DNA from: Bacillota bacterium
GTDB taxonomy: Bacteria; Bacillota; Clostridia; Christensenellales; Borkfalkiaceae
Assembly (NCBI GenBank): GCA_003343765.1
Contig: QAKO01000027.1
Span: 1-10,514, forward strand
Reading direction: 5' to 3'
DNA: 10,514 nucleotides
Position numbers and translations under genes: made by a program. Under the pieces are notes generated by a model. It had not been told where the DNA came from, searched no databases, and worked only from the letters and a program-made list of their open reading frames with translations. This document shows positions 1-6,039 of this stretch, one piece after another; position 1 is the first letter of the stretch, and the number at the start of each line of letters is the position of its first letter.

Positions 1-141
1 ATCTCTCGTCACTTCATATGCCATCAGCAATGAAATTTCTTCTGCCAGTTCACGAAAATCCTTTGTGCTTGTATTCTTGTCACGCAACATGGTTACCTTG
101 TGCTGTACCAGCGGATGATCCATAACAAATACTTTTGCCAT
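1..141 (-). CDS. upp: Uracil phosphoribosyltransferase, N-terminal fragment (cut by window edge)
   Basis: The first 47 codons of a gene that runs off the left edge. The translation begins MAKVFVMDHPLVQHKVTMLR and continues through a DKNTSTKDFRELAEEIS-like stretch. This is the well-known N-terminal signature of Upp, where the family shows a V-x-DHPL-x-xHKLT-x-xRD-x-xT motif and then F-R-x-L-x-E-E-I. The enzyme makes UMP from uracil and PRPP in the cytoplasm (pyrimidine salvage). The PRPP-binding loop and uracil-binding residues lie beyond the window and cannot be checked. The ATG at 139-141 is preceded by a GGGAG ribosome site about 10 bases upstream, and the rpiB stop is only 24 bases away, so co-transcription with rpiB is likely. 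In B. subtilis upp also lies shortly downstream of ywlE and ywlF. Identification is by N-terminal similarity only, but this motif is distinctive. Confidence 0.93.
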   Translation of the reverse strand, partial: MAKVFVMDHPLVQHKVTMLRDKNTSTKDFRELAEEISLLMAYEVTRD

Positions 142-165
142 CGTAAATTATCTCCCGTATATCTT

Positions 166-621
166 TTATTTTTTGCTGCAATATTTTTCTTCTATTGCCG
201 TAATTTTATCAATCCGACGCTGATGCCTGCCGCCCTCAAATCCGGTATTCAAAAATGTTTCCACAATCTCCAGCATAAGGCCTTCCCCTATGATTTTTTG
301 CCCGAACGCAAGCATATTGGCATCATTATGAAGACGCGTATATTTCGCCGAGTACGTATCATGACAATGCGCACAACGTATCCCCGGAACCTTGTTCGCC
401 ACGATCGAAATACCGATCCCCGTGCTGCATATCACTATGCCGCGGTCACACTCACCTACCGCAACCGCCTCCGCTGCAGGTAAAGCAAAATCGGGATAAT
501 CGCACGAGTCGCTCGTATAAGTACCAAAATCCTTCACTTCGTACCCTTTTTCTTCCAGATATTTCAAAAGCGCTTTTTTTAATTCAAGTCCGCCATGATC
601 GTTTGCAACCGCAATTTTCAT
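166..621 (-). CDS. rpiB: Ribose-5-phosphate isomerase B (RpiB/LacAB family)
   Basis: A 151-residue cytoplasmic enzyme interconverting ribose 5-phosphate and ribulose 5-phosphate in the non-oxidative pentose phosphate pathway. Its length matches the family (about 145-155). Visible motifs are the N-terminal NDHGG (residues 7-11), the active-site loop around Cys65 (ICSTGIGISI, 64-73), the RLHNDAN segment with His98 and Asn99 (96-102), and a C-terminal GGRHQRRIDKI segment (130-140) whose arginines and histidine fit phosphate binding. Cys65 makes it the E. coli-like type rather than the mycobacterial Glu type. The loop residue after the cysteine is Ser where most RpiB have Gly (CGTG). The start ATG at 619-621 has an AGGAG site 9 bases upstream. 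It sits between ywlE and upp, as ywlF does in B. subtilis. Allose-6-phosphate or galactose-6-phosphate isomerase is the alternative within the family but is less likely in this neighbourhood. Confidence 0.95.
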   Translation of the reverse strand: MKIAVANDHGGLELKKALLKYLEEKGYEVKDFGTYTSDSCDYPDFALPAAEAVAVGECDRGIVICSTGIGISIVANKVPGIRCAHCHDTYSAKYTRLHNDANMLAFGQKIIGEGLMLEIVETFLNTGFEGGRHQRRIDKITAIEEKYCSKK

Positions 622-645
622 TTTCTCTTTCTCCTGTCTGTTGTA

Positions 646-1101
646 TTAGAATGCTGCGCCGCTTTCAGCGCTGAAATATTTCGTAATTACGATTTTGACA
701 GCTTTTTCAATCATTTCAGCCGTCCGCTTATACACCTCTATGCTTCCGCCATAAGGATCCGGAATTTCAAATCCCGCAATTTCCGATATGCTGTATACGT
801 TGGAAAATCCGTTCAGTAATTCTTTTTGCCCGTCGGTCATGCAAATCACAAGATAACTGTTTTCAATCATCTTATGTTTTAACTGCCGCGGTTTGAATTT
901 TGAAAAATCGATACCAAGTTCTGTAAGACACTGTGCGCTACGTTCACTGATACAGGAACTGCCCTCTGCAAAAATTCCCGCAGAAGCTGTATCTACAAAC
1001 TTTATTTTACGCTTCTTTATTTCCGAACGAAAAATCGCTTCCGCCATCGGACTGCGGCATGTGTTTCCCGTGCATACGAATAAAACTTTCTTTCTCTTCA
1101 T
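646..1101 (-). CDS. ywlE: Low-molecular-weight phosphatase, predicted protein-arginine phosphatase (YwlE type)
   Basis: A 151-residue cytoplasmic phosphatase of the LMW-PTP fold. The P-loop CTGNTCRS spans residues 10-17, with Cys10 as nucleophile and Arg16 binding phosphate. The general acid is Asp115 in DPYGG (115-119), followed by the family-typical helix IEVYKRTAEMIE. The position equivalent to Thr11 of B. subtilis YwlE is Thr14 (CTGN-T-CRS). Classical tyrosine phosphatases usually have Ile there, and the Thr is known to favour phosphoarginine, so arginine phosphatase activity is inferred. The ATG at 1099-1101 is chosen because a GGGTGA ribosome site lies 5 bases upstream and the protein then matches YwlE length. 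A GTG at 1108-1110 would add three residues (MNK) and overlap sua5. The gene starts one base after the sua5 stop, implying translational coupling. Its kinase partner McsB is not in this window. Confidence 0.9.
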   Translation of the reverse strand: MKRKKVLFVCTGNTCRSPMAEAIFRSEIKKRKIKFVDTASAGIFAEGSSCISERSAQCLTELGIDFSKFKPRQLKHKMIENSYLVICMTDGQKELLNGFSNVYSISEIAGFEIPDPYGGSIEVYKRTAEMIEKAVKIVITKYFSAESGAAF

Positions 1102-1102
1102 T

Positions 1103-2092
1103 TTATTCACCCGCGCAAGCTTTGTTCATCCGATTGAGAACTCCTGCCATTACGCCGCCTGTTTCCTGCGGTCTGACAGCCACTATCACATCCGCGACTT
1201 TCTCTCCCTGCCGAAGCAAGCTGTAAAGCCTGCTCGCCATCTCTTCCGGCGTTCTTCCGAGATCCAGCACATTTTCGGGTGAAAACATCTCCGCGTACTT
1301 GCTTTCGCAAAGGACATACACCCTGTTTCCCTGCTTTTTCAGATCTGCAAATGTAGCGACAGCTGCTTTCGGATCATCAAAAAGGCACGTTTTACACTTG
1401 GGCGCGTAATGCTTATATTTCATCCCGGGCGAACGAACCTGTTCGCCTTCTTTCGGAACATATACTTCACATCTTCCGACCGCACGTTCTATCATTTCTC
1501 TGGAAACAAGCCCCTGACGCAAAACAACAGGATAATCGCCTGTTACGTCACACACAGTACTCTCTATACCTCCGGAACACGCGCCTCCGTCTAAAATCAA
1601 AGGGATTTTCCCGTTCAGATCATAATACACGTGCTCCGCTGAAACCGGGCTGACATGCTTTGAAATATTGGCGGAAGGCGCCGCTATCGGTAAATCTACA
1701 AACCGCAAAAAAGCCTGCGCGTCGGGATGTGAAGGAACACGCACCGCCAAAGTATCCAGTCCGCAGGATACCCTTCCGCTTACCTTCCCTTTGCTTCGGT
1801 ACACAAGTGTCAACGGCCCCGGCAAAAAAGTCTTCCGTAAAATTTTTGCGTATGGCTTATCATCGTAAACCAACGAATCCAGATCATAATCAAGGTGCAC
1901 GTGAACGATCAGCGGGTTGTCCTGCGGTCTGCCCTTGATCCGATAAATATTTTCAACCGCCGCGTCAGACCGCGCATCCGCCCCAAGCCCGTATACCGTC
2001 TCCGTCGGAAAGGCAACCGCTCCGCCTGATAACAGAATTTTTTTCGCCTCAGCCAAAGACTCACGCGTAATCCCGCTTATAACCGTTTCCAT
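1103..2092 (-). CDS. sua5: L-threonylcarbamoyladenylate synthase, Sua5 type (two-domain)
   Basis: A 329-residue enzyme that makes threonylcarbamoyl-AMP from threonine, bicarbonate and ATP, the first step of the tRNA t6A37 modification completed by the TsaD complex. The N-terminal YrdC-like domain (about 10-205) shows FPTETVYGLGADA (28-40), the KGRPQDNPLIVHV segment (53-65), PSANIS (139-144) and GIESTVCDV (175-183), which bind nucleotide and substrate. The linker carries the Sua5 hallmark SPGMKYKHYAPK (221-232), and the remainder to 329 is the Rossmann-like Sua5 domain. It is therefore the long Sua5/YwlC form rather than the short TsaC form. The start at 2090-2092 lies two bases after the dnaB stop. 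Its ribosome site is weak (a GGGG run about 7 bases upstream), so coupling to dnaB translation is plausible. It is followed by ywlE with a 1-base gap; in B. subtilis ywlC and ywlE are also near neighbours. Confidence 0.96.
   Translation of the reverse strand: METVISGITRESLAEAKKILLSGGAVAFPTETVYGLGADARSDAAVENIYRIKGRPQDNPLIVHVHLDYDLDSLVYDDKPYAKILRKTFLPGPLTLVYRSKGKVSGRVSCGLDTLAVRVPSHPDAQAFLRFVDLPIAAPSANISKHVSPVSAEHVYYDLNGKIPLILDGGACSGGIESTVCDVTGDYPVVLRQGLVSREMIERAVGRCEVYVPKEGEQVRSPGMKYKHYAPKCKTCLFDDPKAAVATFADLKKQGNRVYVLCESKYAEMFSPENVLDLGRTPEEMASRLYSLLRQGEKVADVIVAVRPQETGGVMAGVLNRMNKACAGE
1107..1112 (-). promoter_or_regulatory. Ribosome binding site deciding the ywlE start
   Basis: The minus strand reads GGGTGA here, complementary to the 3' end of 16S rRNA, with a 5-base spacer to the ATG at 1099-1101. 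It lies inside the last codons of sua5 and overlaps the alternative GTG start, so it supports the ATG rather than the GTG. Confidence 0.6.
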
Positions 2093-2094
2093 TT

Positions 2095-3678
2095 TTATAC
2101 CCCGTCCGGAGGCATTTCATCCGGATCAAACGGCGGAATATCGTCGTCATCGGGATAATCGGGATAATCCGGATCATCTTCTCCGTATCCCAAATCATCC
2201 GACCCAGGCAAATCCTGCGAACCGTCCCGATACTCTGCAGTACCTTTTTCTATCTCTTGCAAAGCCTCATCATAGTCATCCCCGTCGTTGCCGCGGTCTC
2301 TCGGATCCGCTTCACCCGGCTCATCCGGCAAGAACCCGGGCGGAGGGTTTACATAACGAACCTGATCGCCCCTGAACCTGAGCTTTACTCTTCCCAACTC
2401 ACCGTTACGGTGCTTTGCTATGATAAGGTCTGCCGCATCTTTGATGATCTTGCCGCTCTTAATCTCTTCTTCCGTCGCCGCAACATCCGGTCTGTGGATA
2501 AACATAACAATGTCTGCGTCCTGTTCGATAGCACCCGATTCACGCAAGTCCGACAGCTGCGGTTCTTCCTTCGAGGAGATCCTTCGCAACTGTGACAAAG
2601 CCAAAACAGGCACGTCGAGTTCCTTTGCCATGATCTTCAGGTTACGGGTGATCGATGAAATTTCCTGTTGACGGTTTTCTTCCGCCCTGCGCTCCCCGCT
2701 TCCCATCAGCTGGATATAGTCGATCATGATAATATCCAGTCCCTCTTTTCTGGATTTCAGACGTCTGCACTTGGACAGAATTTCCGCCGGAGTGATTTTC
2801 GACGAATCATCAATATAGATTTTCGCTTTTTTCAGATCTGCACTCGCTTTCCAAAGTTTTTTCCAGTCCGACTGCGTCAGTTCACCTGAAAGCGCTTTGG
2901 ACATACTCACCCTTGCATACGAACACAGCAGACGCTGCGCCAGCTGGATACGCGGCATTTCCAGAGAGAAAACCGCACAGACACGGTTATCGCACAACGC
3001 CGCATGTTCGATAATGTTCATGCCGATCGTGGTCTTTCCGACACCCGGACGCGCCGCCAATACGATAAAGTCCGATTTCTGAAGACCGTTTGTCATCTTA
3101 TCAAGCTTTGTAAAACCTGTATTGACTCCGCGCAAAGCATTTTTATCGGTGGAAATGACCTCAAATTTATTCAATACCTGGTCATAACTGTCATCTTCGC
3201 GCATATCGATCAGCGTGGAGGTATCCATTGTTCTCGAAATATCGAAAACCTGTTTTTCTGCAAACGCTATACTGTCCGCTGCATCCGTTCCGCTCATCGA
3301 TTCCTCTATGATCTTTTGCGAAGATCGGATCAGCCTGCGATGTACGCTGTCGCGTTTGACTATATCAAAATAAGTCTTATAATTTGCTGCCGAAGGCATG
3401 ATTCTGGCAAGATCGGTCAGATATGTGATCCCGCCCGCTTTCTCCAATGTCTTATCGTTCTCCAGCTGATCGGCGAGCGTAACAATATCGACAGGCTTGC
3501 GGGCATTGAATGTTGCTTTCATCGCACCGATGATCAACTTATGCGATTCCTGATAAAAATCATCTTCCGATAATTTATCCAGTATATCCGTAAGTATATC
3601 GTTGTCGATCAGCAAACAGCCGAGCAGCGCCTGTTCCGCTTCCAGATTGTTAGGCAAAACATTTGTCTTGGTTGCCAT
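2095..3678 (-). CDS. dnaB: Replicative DNA helicase DnaB (DnaC in B. subtilis) with a long acidic tail
   Basis: A 527-residue hexameric 5'-3' helicase that unwinds DNA at the fork and binds primase. The N-terminal primase-interacting domain (about 7-110) begins LPNNLEAEQALLG. A linker leads to the RecA-like motor (about 180-443) with VNTGFTKLD (185-193), Walker A ARPGVGKTT (209-217, Lys215), FSLEM (237-241), Walker B IIMIDYIQL (316-324, Asp320), LSQLRR (361-366), LRESGAIEQDAD (378-389) and the arginine-finger segment KHRNGELG (422-429). Most DnaB proteins end soon after the RYVNP region (about 440-455 residues). This one continues for 84 residues (444-527), of which 30 are Asp or Glu and only 4 Lys or Arg, including DDDDIPPF at 510-517. 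The start at 3676-3678 is preferred over the ATG at 3682-3684 because GGGAG lies 8 bases upstream of the former and only 2 upstream of the latter. Confidence 0.97.
   Translation of the reverse strand: MATKTNVLPNNLEAEQALLGCLLIDNDILTDILDKLSEDDFYQESHKLIIGAMKATFNARKPVDIVTLADQLENDKTLEKAGGITYLTDLARIMPSAANYKTYFDIVKRDSVHRRLIRSSQKIIEESMSGTDAADSIAFAEKQVFDISRTMDTSTLIDMREDDSYDQVLNKFEVISTDKNALRGVNTGFTKLDKMTNGLQKSDFIVLAARPGVGKTTIGMNIIEHAALCDNRVCAVFSLEMPRIQLAQRLLCSYARVSMSKALSGELTQSDWKKLWKASADLKKAKIYIDDSSKITPAEILSKCRRLKSRKEGLDIIMIDYIQLMGSGERRAEENRQQEISSITRNLKIMAKELDVPVLALSQLRRISSKEEPQLSDLRESGAIEQDADIVMFIHRPDVAATEEEIKSGKIIKDAADLIIAKHRNGELGRVKLRFRGDQVRYVNPPPGFLPDEPGEADPRDRGNDGDDYDEALQEIEKGTAEYRDGSQDLPGSDDLGYGEDDPDYPDYPDDDDIPPFDPDEMPPDGV
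2152..2178 (-). repeat. Short 9-base tandem repeat inside the dnaB acidic tail
   Basis: On the plus strand GGGATAATC occurs twice back to back (2152-2160 and 2161-2169), followed by a degenerate copy CGGATCATC (2170-2178). On the coding strand it encodes repeated PDY units leading into DDDD. The unit is in frame, so copy-number changes would alter tail length without a frameshift. Confidence 0.85.
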
Positions 3679-3686
3679 GATCATTT

Positions 3687-3691
3687 CTCCC
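3687..3691 (-). promoter_or_regulatory. Ribosome binding site deciding the dnaB start
   Basis: GGGAG on the minus strand, 8 bases before the ATG at 3676-3678 but only 2 bases before the ATG at 3682-3684. The spacing favours the shorter protein beginning MATKTNVLPN. Confidence 0.65.
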
Positions 3692-3696
3692 GCGGC

Positions 3697-4248
3697 TTAA
3701 ACCGCTGTCTTTTTCCTGAGTGACTTCTTTTCTTTAAAACGCTTCCCTGTCTTTCGGAACAGCTGCGCCAGATCATCCGCAGATCCGCCTTCCAAATTCT
3801 CTTTCGGAACGATCAGGGCCTGCGTCTTTCCGATGTACACATAAAACAAATCTTTCCGCTCGTAAATCCCGGCAATCTGTTCATACGGGATCTCATATTC
3901 TTCTTCACGGTCTCCCGCTTTTAACTTCAAAGTCACCGAATTTTCATCAAAACAAAAAAACTGCTGCGTTTTAAAAAAATTCGCGTTGGCGCGCACTCGC
4001 TTTTCCGCTTTTGATTTCTGCAGAGCCTGCATTGCAAACGGCATAATGACCGCTACCGCAAACAAGGCTCCTGCACCGACAAACAGAATACTGTTGCCGC
4101 TCAGACCTCCGAACACACAAAGCACGATCCCTATCCCGAAAAACAGGATCGGATACGCGAATGACTGCGCTCCGCGTGCCACAAATAGGTGGAACACGCA
4201 GAAACGCTTGTATTCTTCAAGATCATTTTTGTATTGACACCGTATCAT
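3697..4248 (-). CDS. YcxB-like two-helix membrane protein of unknown function
   Basis: About 183 residues. Two predicted membrane helices lie at roughly 31-49 (YPILFFGIGIVLCVFGG) and 53-73 (SILFVGAGALFAVAVIM), then a cytosolic beta-rich domain (about 90-165) and a very basic end (KEKKSLRKK). The segment EYEIPYEQIAGIYERKDLFY, followed by VYIGKTQALIVPKENL (residues 118-152), looks like the C-terminal PH-like region of YcxB-type proteins, where a membrane-proximal strand pair ends in an A-x-I-x-P-K motif. This assignment is by eye and tentative. The ATG at 4246-4248 lies one base after the pepF stop and is preferred. An in-frame TTG at 4264-4266 would add six residues inside pepF and has no ribosome site. 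No strong ribosome site is visible for either start, so translation probably depends on coupling to pepF. Function is unknown. Confidence 0.72.
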   Translation of the reverse strand: MIRCQYKNDLEEYKRFCVFHLFVARGAQSFAYPILFFGIGIVLCVFGGLSGNSILFVGAGALFAVAVIMPFAMQALQKSKAEKRVRANANFFKTQQFFCFDENSVTLKLKAGDREEEYEIPYEQIAGIYERKDLFYVYIGKTQALIVPKENLEGGSADDLAQLFRKTGKRFKEKKSLRKKTAV

Positions 4249-4249
4249 A

Positions 4250-6022
4250 TCAGGACAACGATTCAAATTGCGCCAGCGTTTCGCGGAATTCTTTCATCGC
4301 CGCGTCAAACGCATCGCGTTTTGTCAGATCTATCCCCGCCAGCTTCAGAAGTTCAACAGGGCTGTCGCTTCCGCCGGACGAAAGAAATTTCTTGTAATCA
4401 CGGACTGCCGTCTCGCCCTCTTTCAGAATACGGCCGACGATCGAAATGGCACTGATGATTCCCGTAGCATACTTGTATACGTAGAATGACGTATAAAAAT
4501 GAGGGATCCTTGACCATTCATAAGAGATTTCCTTGTCATGCACGATCGCATCGCCATAATACTGTCTGTTCAGATCCAGATAAATTTTATTGCAATATTC
4601 CGCCGTCAAAGGAGTTCCTTTTTCCGCAGCATCGTGCGCAAGGTATTCAAATTCGGCAAACATAGTCTGCCTGTGCAATGTCGTACGCACGGTATCCAGG
4701 AAATAATTGAGCAGATACTTCTTCATTTTCAGATCGCTCGTCTGCCCGAGAATATACTTCAGCAACAAAACTTCGTTGACCGTGCTGGCTACTTCCGCTA
4801 CAAAAATCCTGTAGTCCGCTTTCGCATACGGCTGATTTTCGTTCGAAAAATATGTGTGCAGCGAATGCCCCATTTCATGCGCAATCGTAAAGATATCGTG
4901 CGTCGTCTTCTGATAGTTCAAAAGCACAAACGGGTGCAATCCGTACATTCCCGTACTGTACGCGCCGCTTCTCTTGCCTGCCGTCTCACAGACATCCACC
5001 CAGCGTTCATCAAAGCCCTTTCTCAGCAGAGAACAATATTCCTCTCCCAAAGGTGCCAGCCCTTTCACAACAAGGTCGCAGGCTTCTTCATAGGAAAGCT
5101 TAAGATCTGAATCCTCCACCAACGGCGCATATATATCATACATATGCTGTTCCTCGAGTCCGAGAATCTTTTTCCGCAATGCGATATAGTCATGCATATC
5201 CTTCAGATTCTCATGAACCGAAGAAATAAGATTTTCATAGACGACGGCCGAAACATCCTCTCCGTCCAGTGCCTGTTCCAGGCAAGAATTATAGCCGCGC
5301 GCCCTGCACAAAAATACGTCCTTTAAAACGTTCCCGTAGTACGTTGCCGCAATCGTATTGGACAAACCGATATAGGCTGAATAATATGTCTCAAATGCCT
5401 TTTGGCGAAGTTCTCTGTCTGTCCCATGCAACAGCACACTGTATGTGCCGTGGGTCAGGCTGATTTTTTCACCGTTTTTATCTTCCACTTCTCCAAGCTT
5501 GATATCCGCATTGTCGATCATGGAAAAAACATTCCGGAACTGCGCGTACATTTCACCGCCGGATGCCAGCAGCTTTTCTTCCGACGCCGAAAGTATGTGC
5601 TTCTTGCTACGGATCAATTGCCGCAGAAAATAGTCATAATCTTTGAGCCGTTCGTCTTTGCAAAAACTTTCCAGCGTTTCATCGCTCAAAGCTGTCAGCT
5701 CCGGCTCCACAAATGACGTTGCGGAAGAAAATTTTACATACAGCGACATAGCACGCGCCTGCATGGAAGTATAAGCTGCGATCCTTGAATCCTCATCATG
5801 GCGCATATGCGCATACAAGTAGAGCCGCTCAACTTTTTTCCCCGTTTCTTCCGAACATTTGCAATATTCTGCAAATTTCTCCGCTGTGGTCAATTTCCCC
5901 TCGAATCTGCTGAAATCGAGCATCTTCTCCGCTTCCGAATAGCATTCTTCCCAAGCTTCATCCGAAGGGAAAATATCCTCCGTTTTCCATATATATTTAT
6001 TTTCGACTTCCTTTCTTTCCAT
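4250..6022 (-). CDS. pepF: Oligoendopeptidase F (M3B zinc metallopeptidase)
   Basis: A 590-residue cytoplasmic zinc peptidase that cuts medium-sized oligopeptides; the length is usual for PepF (about 590-610). The zinc motif HEMGH is at 382-386 (FTIAHEMGHSLHTYFS), with Glu383 as catalytic base. The FVAEVASTVNEVLL helix supplies the probable third ligand, Glu410. The upstream GAYSTGMYGLHPFVLLNY segment (353-370) and the downstream RIPHFYTSFYVYKYATG segment, with its conserved His/Tyr cluster, are typical of the substrate groove. The N-terminal part (1-200) is the helical lid common to PepF. There is no signal peptide. The start ATG at 6020-6022 has a GGAG site 7 bases upstream, 17 bases after the UPF0210 stop. 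The next gene begins one base after its stop. Likely roles are peptide recycling or clearing cleaved signal peptides; the nearby signal peptidase gene is suggestive but this is inference. Confidence 0.96.
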   Translation of the reverse strand: MERKEVENKYIWKTEDIFPSDEAWEECYSEAEKMLDFSRFEGKLTTAEKFAEYCKCSEETGKKVERLYLYAHMRHDEDSRIAAYTSMQARAMSLYVKFSSATSFVEPELTALSDETLESFCKDERLKDYDYFLRQLIRSKKHILSASEEKLLASGGEMYAQFRNVFSMIDNADIKLGEVEDKNGEKISLTHGTYSVLLHGTDRELRQKAFETYYSAYIGLSNTIAATYYGNVLKDVFLCRARGYNSCLEQALDGEDVSAVVYENLISSVHENLKDMHDYIALRKKILGLEEQHMYDIYAPLVEDSDLKLSYEEACDLVVKGLAPLGEEYCSLLRKGFDERWVDVCETAGKRSGAYSTGMYGLHPFVLLNYQKTTHDIFTIAHEMGHSLHTYFSNENQPYAKADYRIFVAEVASTVNEVLLLKYILGQTSDLKMKKYLLNYFLDTVRTTLHRQTMFAEFEYLAHDAAEKGTPLTAEYCNKIYLDLNRQYYGDAIVHDKEISYEWSRIPHFYTSFYVYKYATGIISAISIVGRILKEGETAVRDYKKFLSSGGSDSPVELLKLAGIDLTKRDAFDAAMKEFRETLAQFESLS

Positions 6023-6039
6023 ACTACATCTCCAGAATA

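Noticed and set aside
3692..3705. Short inverted repeat GCGG-CTTAAA-CCGC beside the dnaB ribosome site, which might act as a small hairpin
   Set aside because: Only four base pairs with no T tract. It is too short to be called a terminator or a regulatory hairpin and it overlaps the stop codon of the upstream gene.
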